Below are positions 29,117 to 38,485 of a stretch of 64,000 nt of DNA, piece after piece. Within the stretch, counting starts at the first letter, position 1, and each line of letters starts with the position of its first letter. The stretch spans positions 744,001 to 808,000 of the forward strand of contig NZ_CP011339.1 of NCBI RefSeq assembly GCF_001264245.1, given 5' to 3'. The notes under the pieces are model-generated. The model saw only the letters and a program-made list of their open reading frames with translations. It was not told the origin of the DNA and searched no databases. This stretch comes from Microcystis panniformis FACHB-1757. GTDB lineage: Bacteria > Cyanobacteriota > Cyanobacteriia > Cyanobacteriales > Microcystaceae. A program made the translations under genes and the position numbers.

Positions 29117-29461
29117 ATGCACGAACTAGGAATCACCCAAAATATTATCGAACTTGCCTTAGAACATTCCCGAGGAATGAAAGTTAAGCGCGTGGTGTTA
29201 GAGATTGGTAAACTAACGGCAATTATGCCAGAATCGATCGCTTTTTGTTTTGACACCTGTTGTCAAGGTACTAATATAGAGGGGGCAATGTTAGAGATTC
29301 TGGAAATTTCTGGTTTAGGACAGTGCCAAGATTGCGAAAATAAGCTAGAACTAGAATATCCCTACGGAATCTGCGATCAATGTGGTAGTCGCAATATAGT
29401 CATTTTACAGGGTCAAGAATTAAATCTCAAATCCTTGGAGACAGAATCCTTATGTGTGTAA
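29117..29461 (+). CDS. hypA: Hydrogenase nickel incorporation protein HypA
   Basis: 114 residues. It begins MHELGITQNIIELAL, with the His2-Glu3 nickel site, and has a zinc ribbon built from QCQDCENK and CDQCGSRN. HypA delivers nickel to HoxH with HypB. No Shine-Dalgarno sequence is visible because the heptamer array reaches to within two bases of the ATG. The stop overlaps hypB by ten bases. Confidence 0.95.
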   Translation: MHELGITQNIIELALEHSRGMKVKRVVLEIGKLTAIMPESIAFCFDTCCQGTNIEGAMLEILEISGLGQCQDCENKLELEYPYGICDQCGSRNIVILQGQELNLKSLETESLCV

Positions 29462-30270
29462 CCTGTGGTTGTTCTGATAACTCGGAAGTAACGGTAACTA
29501 ATCCGCAAACGGGAACCCATGAACATATTTTAGCCGATGGTACTGTTATTAGTCATAGCCATCACGCTCACGCTCACGAGCATGAGCATCCCCATCATCC
29601 TGCGGAAATTCACGCTCAAATTCATGGTAATATTCTCCAAGTTGAGCAAAACCTGCTGGCAAAAAATAATCTATTAGCGGCACAAAATCGCGGTTGGTTG
29701 AAGGGGAGAAAAACTGTTGCTCTTAATCTGGTTTCTTCCCCCGGTTCGGGAAAAACTACCCTGTTAACTCGCACAATTGCCGATTTAAAAACCGCTATTC
29801 CTATCAGTGTCATTGAGGGAGATCAAGCAACAGCTAATGATGCTCAAAAAATTAGTGAAACCGGTTGTCAGGTTATCCAAATTAACACCGGAACAGGTTG
29901 TCATTTAGAAGCATCAATGGTAGAGAGAGGATTAATCGAACTCGATCCACCGATGAATTCTTTAGTCATGATCGAAAATGTTGGTAATCTAGTTTGTCCT
30001 GCTTTATTTGATTTGGGAGAAAATGCAAAAGTCGTCATTCTTTCCGTCACCGAAGGAGAAGATAAACCGATTAAATATCCCTATATGTTCCACGCTTCTC
30101 AAGTCATGATCTTGACAAAAATAGACCTACTGCCCTACGTTAATTTTAACCTCGATCGCTGTTTAGATTACGCCTATCAAGTTAATCCCAATCTGAAAGT
30201 TTTTCAAGTTTCTGCTACCACTGGAGAAGGTTTAGATGCTTGGTACAGTTGGTTAACATCACTGGTTTAA
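29452..30270 (+). CDS. hypB: Hydrogenase nickel incorporation GTPase HypB
   Basis: 272 residues. The N-terminus starts MCVTCGCSD with the CxxCGC nickel-binding motif, followed by a His-rich stretch (HSHHAHAHEHEHPHH) able to store metal. The G domain shows P-loop SSPGSGKTTLL, IEGDQATANDA, and the NKxD equivalent TKIDLL. GTP hydrolysis drives nickel insertion. It overlaps hypA and should be co-translated with it. Confidence 0.95.
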   Translation: MCVTCGCSDNSEVTVTNPQTGTHEHILADGTVISHSHHAHAHEHEHPHHPAEIHAQIHGNILQVEQNLLAKNNLLAAQNRGWLKGRKTVALNLVSSPGSGKTTLLTRTIADLKTAIPISVIEGDQATANDAQKISETGCQVIQINTGTGCHLEASMVERGLIELDPPMNSLVMIENVGNLVCPALFDLGENAKVVILSVTEGEDKPIKYPYMFHASQVMILTKIDLLPYVNFNLDRCLDYAYQVNPNLKVFQVSATTGEGLDAWYSWLTSLV

Positions 30271-30316
30271 GTTAAGTAGTAACACACCCAAAAAGTTCAG
30301 TCTAACCGAAAGAAAA

Positions 30317-30715
30317 ATGACCCTAGCACTTGATGACAATATTTATAATCAACTGTTGACTAAATTTCAACCTAAAATCATTGAAAATGAGGAAGAATAT
30401 CAACAAGTTCGTCATCTTCTTCTTAATCTAATTAGTAAACAGGATCGACTACCAGAAGAAACCGCGATGGTTAAATTAATGGCGACAATTATTAAGGATT
30501 TTGATGCCAAACAACCTCAACCAGAACCAGCTTCACCGCAGGAAGTATTATTACACTTAATGTCAGCTAACAACATGAAACAAGCTGATTTAGTTAGTAA
30601 AATTGGTTCTAAGGGGGTGGTTTCTGAGATTGTTAATGGCAAGCGATCGATTAGTAAAGCTCAAGGGAAAATTTTAGGAGAGATTTTCAATGTTTCCCCC
30701 AGTGTATTCATTTAA
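30317..30715 (+). CDS. HigA-like antitoxin / HTH regulator (orphan)
   Basis: 132 residues. The N-terminal helical half (EYQQVRHLLLNLISKQDRLP) and the C-terminal HTH (MKQADLVSKIGSKGVVSEIV, then NGKRSISK) match the HigA antitoxins of the form associated with COG5499. No HigB toxin is adjacent: hypB is 46 bases upstream and a methyltransferase remnant follows. It may be a survivor of a broken TA pair or a stand-alone regulator. Confidence 0.8.
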   Translation: MTLALDDNIYNQLLTKFQPKIIENEEEYQQVRHLLLNLISKQDRLPEETAMVKLMATIIKDFDAKQPQPEPASPQEVLLHLMSANNMKQADLVSKIGSKGVVSEIVNGKRSISKAQGKILGEIFNVSPSVFI

Positions 30716-30732
30716 TTCTCTATTAGTTTTTA

Positions 30733-30879
30733 ATGAAAACAGCCGTCATTGTTCCCCCGATTAAATGTCAAGGTATCAAAACTAAACTGGTATCATCAAT
30801 CAAAAGTTTAGCGGATCAGCAAAACTGTGAGCGCTGGATAGAACCCTTGTGTGGTTCGGAGTTGGTAGCTTTTAATTGA
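30733..30879 (+). pseudogene. D12-class DNA adenine methyltransferase, N-terminal remnant
   Basis: 48 codons read MKTAVIVPPIKCQGIKTKLV and, later, RWIEPLCGSELVAFN then TGA. This matches the start of D12-class N6-adenine methylases: a K-x-K-x-x-L motif I region and the EPFCGSG SAM-binding loop. Here the loop reads EPLCGSE, so the final glycine is lost. A few more in-frame residues (QPQKALY) follow the stop before similarity ends. It is a short remnant of a restriction-modification or orphan methylase gene. Confidence 0.6.
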
Positions 30880-30978
30880 CAACCCCAAAAGGCCTTATAC
30901 TAAATCTAGTTATTAAAAACTGATTATTTATTTCCCCTTTTGCATTTCCTAACCAAGAAGTTAATTTTGTTCTAGTGC

Positions 30979-33068
30979 TTAATCATATTCTTTTGCCGCT
31001 TGTACTAAAGATAAAAGTTGTCCGGTTTGATCAGTTCCCGATACTCCTAAATCACTGTGACAGAGGATAACTTTTTCGCTTACCCTTGCTAATAAATCCC
31101 TTAAAATTCTCTGTAAACGTGCCTGATTTTCCTCTAATTCTGCTTCCGTTGTCCAGCGTTGATAGGGACTTTCTCGCCAAAAAATCGGCGCAGCAAAAAG
31201 AGTGGAAGCACCTCCTTGTTCCCAGAGTGGGGAGGAACAATCTAGCCAAAAATGCCAACGATGACTAGAACGAAAAGAACGATATTGAAAGATATTGCCT
31301 AGGGTAACTGCCGGGGAAGATTTAATAAATTGTCGCACAGGATAGGGATTAGCAGTGATTGTGCCACGACGCAAAAGTTGGATAAACTGACTAATAGTTT
31401 CGCTGGGACTTTGAAAAGAGGGTTCACTCTCACGCAAACGGCGATCAATCTCCCAAAAATGTTGGGCAGTTTCCATTAATTCTCGCAAAGCTGCCAAGTG
31501 ATCGAAGGGCAAATTTTCCCCATCGTTTAATAATTCTTCGATCGCTTGATTTAAGACAAAAATCGGGAAAAGTTTGGCTTCTTGCTGCCGTTTTTTCATC
31601 CCTTCGATCCAGTGACAAATTCTTTCGTAGGCAGTACAAGCTTTTTGTCCTAAGCGATCCCAACGGGGAAAAGTTTCGATCGCTAATAAACGGGGATTTT
31701 CCAGATCCACTTGATAACAATGATCGGCAATTAATCCGGCGCGGATTGGATCGATATCGGGAATTAAATTTTGTTCTTCATCCCAGCGATAACGGCTAAA
31801 AATCACCAGCATTTCCGCTATAGCCTCTTGGGGGCTAAACGCCCCAAATTTTCATAAACAAGGGCGAGAAGGGTCAATAATGCCCGAATCAGAGGACAAC
31901 TGATCAGGGGTCGTTGTTCGTTGAGGGGTTGAACGGCTATCCCAGCACCGGTTAAAATTTCCATCAGGCTATAACGGGCGATTTCGTCTAAACCAGGGGC
32001 AATAACGGCGATTTCTTCGGGTTTTACTGCTCCTTGCTTGACTGCTTGAATAATAGCTGTGGCTGTCTTCCGTAACAATTCGGCGCGAGAGGTGGTTTGC
32101 AGGGAGATGAATTGATCGGGAAGATTGCCAAGATAGTTACCGTCGCTGATTAAGGAGAGAACCGTCTCGCTAAACTGAGCAGCTAACCCGTCAGTGGTAG
32201 ATAATGACATAATTTGACAGCGTGCCGCTAATTTTTGTAGATAATCGGGATCGGCAGTTAATCCTAAGCGAATTTTTCCCTGGGGATTGTAGGTAAAAAC
32301 GCTAAAATAATCATGATCGAGGAAAAAACTGAGTAAATCCTTGGCAATAGCTGGATAATCGTCCACATCGTCCGCAAAAACTCCCCGGAAGCGTTTTAAT
32401 AGTTGCTGTTGATAACGACTATCAGGGAATAAATAGCGCCAATAGAGTTCGTAGATGATACCATAACTTAATAAACCACGTTCTAGAGACCAATCACGCC
32501 ATTGAATGATTAATTCTCCCACTTTTTCTGGTATTTCCTGCTCATTAATTGCTAAAACTCGTTTTAGATCTGTTTCTGATAATCCGTCGGCTAATCTTTC
32601 GGGTATCTTTTCTGCGGGAACACCACTAGCGCCGGCTAATTGTAACAAATCGAGAACTTGACGGACGAAACGATATTCATTTATGCTAGTAAGCTGGAAG
32701 AATTCAGCGATTGCTGGTTGCCAGAGACGGGTGGCGAGTTCCTGCTCCGTTTCTGGGCGTAATCGGCGGGGAAATTGCGCTTTTAGCTCCAAAAACTCGA
32801 AAATTAACGGCCAAAACAGAATGACTTCATCGGTGAGAAAACCTAAAGGGGTTTTGCAGAGAATCGGATAGCTACCCCTAACAGCAATGGCTAATTGATC
32901 GGCTAATTCCCGTTTATTATCATCGTTGGCAGCGAAAACTAAGATCGATCGAGGAAGGGGGGATGATTTTGAGCGATCGCGAGACACCCAGCGCCGAAAT
33001 TCCCCGACTAAAGCGGTGGTTTTTCCCGATCGCGTGCCACCTTCGATCCAAATTGGTATGATTGACAT
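30979..33068 (-). pseudogene. UvrD/AddB-like recombination helicase-family protein, split by a frameshift
   Basis: The first part (33068-31818) starts MSIIPIWIEGGTRSGKTTAL with a Walker A motif (GGTRSGKT). It continues through ADDVDDYPAIAKDL (a Walker B-like site) and ends after RLAPKRL. The second part (about 31830-30979) continues EAIAEMLVIFSRYRWDEEQ. Adding one G to the GGGGG at about 31827-31831 (plus strand) joins them into a single protein of about 690 residues. It resembles cyanobacterial UvrD/AddB-like proteins of unknown exact role. Whether it is dead or mis-sequenced is open. Confidence 0.65.
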
Positions 33069-33146
33069 CGTTTTTTCTCGATTGTATTTGTTAAGATAAC
33101 TGATCGGTACTCTAGCTTTTCTCCCTTGTGGAAGTAATTGTTTCCT

Positions 33147-34484
33147 ATGAATCTTAATCGGATTTTGCAAGGTGTTAATCAATGGTTATTACAAACTCCT
33201 GAACGTTCTTTAGATGAGGCCTATCATGCAGCTTTGAAGATTAAGGAAATAGAAGATAAGCATTTTCAAGGGCGAAAAGTGGCGAATGAATTCTCGAATT
33301 ATGGCAGCAGCACTAATTCCTATTTTATCGCAGAAGTTAAAGGTTATCTGCAAAAAATTAAAGTCAGATTGACGGAGTTTAAAGCTAGTCGATCAATCGT
33401 TAATACCTTCGGACCTAATCAACCGACAATTAATAATGGGGTGATTACTGTCACCACAGATGTTTGTCTGAAAAAACTTCAGTTTATCGATAGTATTATC
33501 GGAAAATATCAAGATAATTATTGGCAAGAAGATATTCAAGATGTTCCCAAAAGTATCCAGAACAGAAATTTTGAGCAGGAAACAGCCAAAAATAAGACTT
33601 CTAGAAATCGCTCTTTTTTAGCAGCGGGTAGTATTGAAGATGAGGAAATAATCAAAAGTAATAAATCCCAAAAAGCTACGGAAAAACCGGGGGTTTTACC
33701 CCGTTCTTTTGTCAATACTTTTAACCGCATTAAACAGGAAATTGATCCCCAAGCGGAGGAATCGGAGGAGGCAGTTTTAAAGAAATTTCGCAATTCTCGT
33801 TATAAAACAGCCATTTCACTCAAGTTTATTTTACTGTTAATTATTGTTCCTTTATTAACCCAGCAATTAACCAAAACTTTCCTGATTACCCCCTTGGTTA
33901 ATAAATATTTCCAACAACAGGAACAGTTTATTTTTATCAATCAGGATTTAGAAGAAGAAGCTTTTTCGGAATTGAGAAGATTTGAGGAAGCTTTACATTT
34001 TCGAGGTATGATTGGTTTAGCACCCAAATTATCTAACGAAGAAATCGAGGGAGAAATTACCAAAAAAGCTGCGGTACTAAGTGAAGAATTTCGCCAACGA
34101 GGTTTAAATGCGATCGCTAATATTTTCGCCGATATTTGTTCCCTGATTGCCTTTGGTTTTGTTGTCGCTTTTAGTCGTCGGGAAATCGAGATTGTCAAGT
34201 CTTTTCTGGATGGCATTCTCTATAATCTTAGCGATTCAGCTAAAGCTTTTTTAATTATTCTCTTTACCGATATATTTGTCGGTTTCCACTCTCCCCACGG
34301 TTGGGAAGTGATCCTAGAAGGGTTAAGTCGTCATTTCGGTTTACCGGAAAATCGCGAGTTTAATTTTCTCTTTATCGCCACTTTTCCCGTTATCTTGGAT
34401 ACAGTCTTAAAATATTGGATTTTCCGTTATCTCAATCGCATTTCTCCCTCAGCAGTGGCTACCTATCGTAATATGAATGAATAG
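33147..34484 (+). CDS. pcxA: Proton extrusion protein PcxA (CotA/CemA family)
   Basis: 445 residues from ATG at 33147 (TTG at 33138 is also in frame). A long hydrophilic N-terminal half is followed by four membrane segments: near ISLKFILLLIIVPLLTQQL, then FADICSLIAFGFVVAF, AFLIILFTDIFVGFHSPHGW and FPVILDTVLKYWIF. The FHSPHGWE block is the family signature. PcxA supports light-dependent proton extrusion and CO2 use in cyanobacteria. It is transcribed divergently from the helicase-like gene with 78 bases between starts. Confidence 0.9.
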   Translation: MNLNRILQGVNQWLLQTPERSLDEAYHAALKIKEIEDKHFQGRKVANEFSNYGSSTNSYFIAEVKGYLQKIKVRLTEFKASRSIVNTFGPNQPTINNGVITVTTDVCLKKLQFIDSIIGKYQDNYWQEDIQDVPKSIQNRNFEQETAKNKTSRNRSFLAAGSIEDEEIIKSNKSQKATEKPGVLPRSFVNTFNRIKQEIDPQAEESEEAVLKKFRNSRYKTAISLKFILLLIIVPLLTQQLTKTFLITPLVNKYFQQQEQFIFINQDLEEEAFSELRRFEEALHFRGMIGLAPKLSNEEIEGEITKKAAVLSEEFRQRGLNAIANIFADICSLIAFGFVVAFSRREIEIVKSFLDGILYNLSDSAKAFLIILFTDIFVGFHSPHGWEVILEGLSRHFGLPENREFNFLFIATFPVILDTVLKYWIFRYLNRISPSAVATYRNMNE

Positions 34485-34519
34485 GGTAAAATCGGGGAGA
34501 AACTTGATAATTTACCCTT

Positions 34520-35338
34520 CTAATCTGGGAAGGATAATTTTGCTGCTGTCTCTTGTACTTTGGTAAGTTCTAATTGCAAAGCAGTGGCAATCTGTTCTAT
34601 ACTTAAACCTAAGGCCAGTAAACCAGCAATCGCTTCAGTTTTAGCTTCTTCACGACCTTCTTCACGACCTTCTTCACGACCTTCTTCTTTAGCTTCTTGA
34701 TAAAGTCGAGTTTGTCTGAGATCATCTAATCCGAACATAGCTTCTAACTCCGTGCGACTAAGATTAGTAAATTTATAGGCCAAGGTTCTTTCAATTAATT
34801 CTACAACTTTTTGCTGGAAAACTAGATCATCAATTTCAGCGATCGCTTTTTCTAAAAGTGGTTTTCCTCGTTGCTGTGCTAATTGGGGTGTAGCGACGAT
34901 TAACTGAATAATTCCTAAACCCAGAGACGGATCTGGACTATCGATTAATTCATCTAAATAAATACGTCTGATCTGTCCCGTTATCTCAAATCCCCGTAGT
35001 TGATAGGGAAAATTATTGTCGATATCCCTGGAGGCAAATAAAGCTACAGCCATCCAATCCTGAACGGGTTTATACTGATTGAGATAGATGACAATTTCTG
35101 TTAAAAATCGCCAATAAAAATCGCTTTTATCCTGAAATTGCACTTCAACAAAGTAAATAATTAGTTCCGGTGCTGCTGTGGTCGGTAAAAAAATACCGTC
35201 AAAACGACGCGCTAATTCTTTGATTTCTCGGGAGGAGAATTGATAATTTTCAGCTTTCTGGGTTGATTCTCCCAGTAATTCAAAAATTAACCCCGGAAAA
35301 GTTTGCAAGAGTTGATAAAAAATTGTATCGGTCTTCAC
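34520..35338 (-). CDS. DUF2887 / Rpn-like nuclease-family protein, second copy
   Basis: 272 residues, colinear with the protein at 26759-27592: TIFYQLLQTFPGLIFELLG, FDGIFLPT, IYFVEVQFQ, and the DDLRQTRLYQEAKEEG region. Near residues 218-233 it has its own repeat, EEGR three to four times, in place of the GKLE repeat. The C-terminal HTH-like segment (ALGLSIEQIATALQLELTKV) is retained. The two genes therefore keep a repeat-encoded hinge at the same place with different sequence. Confidence 0.8.
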   Translation of the reverse strand: MKTDTIFYQLLQTFPGLIFELLGESTQKAENYQFSSREIKELARRFDGIFLPTTAAPELIIYFVEVQFQDKSDFYWRFLTEIVIYLNQYKPVQDWMAVALFASRDIDNNFPYQLRGFEITGQIRRIYLDELIDSPDPSLGLGIIQLIVATPQLAQQRGKPLLEKAIAEIDDLVFQQKVVELIERTLAYKFTNLSRTELEAMFGLDDLRQTRLYQEAKEEGREEGREEGREEAKTEAIAGLLALGLSIEQIATALQLELTKVQETAAKLSFPD

Positions 35339-35374
35339 AAGCTTGAAAAAATCTAGATATTTACTAACAATTAC

Positions 35375-36682
35375 TTACAAATCATCCAACAAGAGCGTGA
35401 CTAACACCTTATCGACGCGATTACCGTCCATATCCACCACTTCCAAGCGCAACCTTTGCCATTCAAAATGATCAGCAGCCCCCGGAATCCGGCCAAGATG
35501 GGTAATAATAAAACCCCCTAAAGTGTGATAATTCCCCTGTTTTTCCCCGGGTAATTCACTGATTTCAAATAATTCTTTAAAATCTTCGATCGCCACTGTG
35601 CCATCGATCAACCAAGAACCATCTTCCCGCTGCACGATCTGAGCATCTTCAATATTATCTAATTGGGGTAAATCGCCGACAATTGCCTCTAAAATATCCT
35701 GGCGCGTCACCAATCCTTGAATCACCCCGTACTCATCCACTACCAAGGCAATATGATGGCCACTTTGCTGTACCAATTCTAAAACCTTTAAACCCCTAGT
35801 GCTTTCCGGCACAAAAAGCGGCTGCTGTAAATCCTTCGTTAGATCGAAACTTTCACCGGTTAAACAATCGGCCAATAAGTCTGTGACTTCGATTACCCCC
35901 AAAACCTCATCTAAACTGCCCTGACACACAGGAAAACGGGTATGATTGCTCTCAATTAGCTTCTGGCGGTTAATTTCGGCACTATCTTCCAAATCTAACC
36001 AAACAACATCTGGACGCGTGGTCATAATCTGACTGACTCGGCGATCGCTCAATCCTAACACCCTTTCCACCATATCCTGTTCTGCTTCCTCAAAGGTTCC
36101 CGCTTCGGTTCCCTGTTTAAGCATAATTTTCAATTCTTCCTCCGTAATTGGGGAATCATTATTATTACCGCTAATCCCCAACAAACCGAGAATCAGATTA
36201 GTCGATTGACTCAAAAGATGGACAACGGGCGAAACAATTTTTGATAACCTATTCAGAGGATCAGCAACGAGGATAGCGATTTTTTCAGGATTACTTAAAC
36301 CTAACCGTTTCGGCACTAATTCCCCCACCACTAGGGATAGATAGGTAATAATTAACACCACTAATCCTAATCCCAAAGCTTGACTGTAGGGGGCTAAAAC
36401 AGGAACTTGGGCCAATAATTGCGCCACACTGACCGATAAATTAGCTCCTCCGTAGGCCCCGGCAAAGATACCCACTAGGGTAATGCCAATCTGCACCGTC
36501 GATAAAATTTGATTGGGATCATTGGCCAATTTTAAGGCCACCGCCGCCCGTCGATCATCTCTGGCTAATTGTTCCAAACGGATTTTGCGGGCCGAGACAA
36601 TGGCAATTTCCGAGAGAGCAAAGACTCCATTGAGGAGGATGAGGAAGAAGATAACAAGAATTTCGGTAGTCGCCGAGAACAT
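35375..36682 (-). CDS. CNNM/CBS/CorC-HlyC membrane protein (hemolysin-family)
   Basis: 435 residues. The N-terminal CNNM (DUF21) domain has about four membrane segments, starting EILVIFFLILLNGVFALSE, and includes the VGELVPKRLG signature. A CBS pair lies around residues 210-330 (DRRVSQIMTTRPDVVWLDL and DEYGVIQGLVTRQDILEAI), followed by a C-terminal CorC_HlyC domain (DGSWLIDGTVAIEDF). The family is linked to Mg/Co efflux. Intact and normal length. Confidence 0.9.
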   Translation of the reverse strand: MFSATTEILVIFFLILLNGVFALSEIAIVSARKIRLEQLARDDRRAAVALKLANDPNQILSTVQIGITLVGIFAGAYGGANLSVSVAQLLAQVPVLAPYSQALGLGLVVLIITYLSLVVGELVPKRLGLSNPEKIAILVADPLNRLSKIVSPVVHLLSQSTNLILGLLGISGNNNDSPITEEELKIMLKQGTEAGTFEEAEQDMVERVLGLSDRRVSQIMTTRPDVVWLDLEDSAEINRQKLIESNHTRFPVCQGSLDEVLGVIEVTDLLADCLTGESFDLTKDLQQPLFVPESTRGLKVLELVQQSGHHIALVVDEYGVIQGLVTRQDILEAIVGDLPQLDNIEDAQIVQREDGSWLIDGTVAIEDFKELFEISELPGEKQGNYHTLGGFIITHLGRIPGAADHFEWQRLRLEVVDMDGNRVDKVLVTLLLDDL

Positions 36683-36949
36683 GGTTAAAATTTACAGGTA
36701 AAAGGGCGGATAGTTGTTTGTATCATAGTGCGAGGATCGGTTAAGTTCAGTAAAGAATCATCTTGATTTTTAACGAGTTACGAAGGCTTGTGTCTGGAGG
36801 GGGTTACTCCCAGTATAAATGGGATAGGATCAAGTCCGCACTCTTAGCTCAGTTAGCAGTGAACAGTCAGGAGTGACCTGTTGCCAGCAAAAAAAGTTGT
36901 CCCTGGGAGAGTGGGGACAAACTATCTCAATCTATTCGCCTGAAAAATT
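36683..36949. other. Intergenic region, divergent promoters
   Basis: About 270 bases between a leftward CorC-type gene and a rightward GH57-like gene. It must hold both promoters. The stretch CTCTTAGCTCAGTTAGCAG at about 36840 resembles a tRNA D-arm but has no acceptor or anticodon partner. Nothing else is recognised. Confidence 0.4.
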
Positions 36950-38434
36950 ATGATCGCTACACCCGTATCATCGAAATCGAACCCTATCACGGAAATCCGC
37001 CCTGGACTACCGACTATTTGCGGTTGGGAACAGGAAATTGCGGCGATTGTCAATCACGATGATCCGATCTTTTTACCGACAACAAATCTCAAATTAGACA
37101 ATATTAAGGCTGGTTTTGCCTGTGCTTTGCATATGCACCAACCCACCATCCCCGCGGGTGTTAACGGTGAATTAATCGGCAATCTCCAGCATATGTTCGA
37201 GCATCAGGGGGATGGCGATAACCATAATGCCAGCGTTTTTGCCTGGTGTTATAGTCGCATGGGCGATTTTATCCCAGAATTGGTGGCGGAAGGCTGTAAT
37301 CCCCGGATTATGCTCGATTATTCCGGCAATCTCCTCTGGGGTTTGGTACAGATGGGACGGCAGGATATCCTCGATAAACTCAAATTAATCACCTGTAACA
37401 GTCAATATCAACCCTATGTGGAATGGTTGGGGACGATGTGGAGTCATGCGGTGGCTCCTTCCACACCGATTCCCGATCTAAAATTACAGATGCAAGCATG
37501 GCAAACCTATTTTGCCTCGATTTTTGGGCCGGATGCCCTGAAACGAGTCAAAGGGTTCTCTCCCCCAGAAATGCACCTTCCTAACCATCCCGATACCCTC
37601 TACGAGTATATTAAAGCCCTGAAAGAATGCGGCTATCGTTGGTTATTGGTACAGGAACACTCGGTGGAAAATCTCGACGGTTCGGGATTGAGTCAGGAAC
37701 AAAAATATATTCCTAATCGCCTGGTGGCCCGCAATTCTCGGGGTGAAGTGATTGCGATTACTGCTTTGATTAAAACCCAGGGTTCCGACACCAAATTAGT
37801 CGCCCAAATGCAACCCTACCACGAGGCCAAATGCCGCGGTAAACAGCAAATCGGCGGCGTTTGGGTTCCTTCCCTAGGTTCCCAGATTGCCGACGGTGAA
37901 AATGGTGGCGTGATGATGAATGAATTTCCTCGCGATTTTCCCAATCCTTGGCGGGAAATGCGGGGGGGTTCCAGTGTGGCAGGATTTAACGGTACGGAAT
38001 ATCTGGAGTTAATCGAGGCGGCTGGCGTTAATCCCCAAGATTATCCCCCAATTCAAGCCGTACACCAGCATAAAATCTGGCAGCGAGTTAATCCCGATGC
38101 CGCTACCCCGGAAGCAGTGGAACAGGCGATCGCTGATTTAAAACAGTCCGACCACCGTTTTAGCATGGATGGGGCATCTTGGACAAATGATCTCAGTTGG
38201 GTGCGCGGTTACGAAAATGTCCTCGAACCGATGAACCAATTAAGCGCTCAATTCCACGAGAAATATGATCCTTTAGTACAGGCGGATCCTAGTTTTACCC
38301 GACGACCGGATTATCTGGAAGCACTGCTTTATAATTTGCTCGTGCAAACCAGTTGTTTCCGTTATTGGGGCCAGGGTACTTGGACCGATTATGCCCGCAC
38401 TTTGTACGAAAGAGGCGCGGCCTTAACCCGCTAA
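36950..38434 (+). CDS. Glycoside hydrolase family 57-like protein
   Basis: 494 residues. GH57-type features include ACALHMHQPTIPAGVNGELI near residue 57, MLDYSGNLLWGL, KGFSPPEMHLPNHPDTLYEY and the aromatic GYRWLLVQEHSVE block. GH57 enzymes act on alpha-glucans (amylase, branching or 4-alpha-glucanotransferase activities); which one this is cannot be read off. It has no signal peptide, so it is likely cytoplasmic and could act on glycogen. Intact, with ATG following an A/T-rich leader. Confidence 0.8.
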   Translation: MIATPVSSKSNPITEIRPGLPTICGWEQEIAAIVNHDDPIFLPTTNLKLDNIKAGFACALHMHQPTIPAGVNGELIGNLQHMFEHQGDGDNHNASVFAWCYSRMGDFIPELVAEGCNPRIMLDYSGNLLWGLVQMGRQDILDKLKLITCNSQYQPYVEWLGTMWSHAVAPSTPIPDLKLQMQAWQTYFASIFGPDALKRVKGFSPPEMHLPNHPDTLYEYIKALKECGYRWLLVQEHSVENLDGSGLSQEQKYIPNRLVARNSRGEVIAITALIKTQGSDTKLVAQMQPYHEAKCRGKQQIGGVWVPSLGSQIADGENGGVMMNEFPRDFPNPWREMRGGSSVAGFNGTEYLELIEAAGVNPQDYPPIQAVHQHKIWQRVNPDAATPEAVEQAIADLKQSDHRFSMDGASWTNDLSWVRGYENVLEPMNQLSAQFHEKYDPLVQADPSFTRRPDYLEALLYNLLVQTSCFRYWGQGTWTDYARTLYERGAALTR

Positions 38435-38485
38435 GATAGTAAGGTATCTAGGGCGCAGATTCTGCGCCCTGTTAGTATATTTATA

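Noticed and set aside
28805..29256. Long minus-strand open frames made of SYQLSVI repeats
   Set aside because: They are translations of the 7-bp array, which is open in all frames because 7 is not a multiple of 3 and the unit has no stop on that strand. They also overlap hypA in antisense.
36838..36870. tRNA gene suggested by TTAGCTCAGTTAGCAG
   Set aside because: Only a D-arm-like string is present; no acceptor stem, anticodon arm or T-loop can be found around it.
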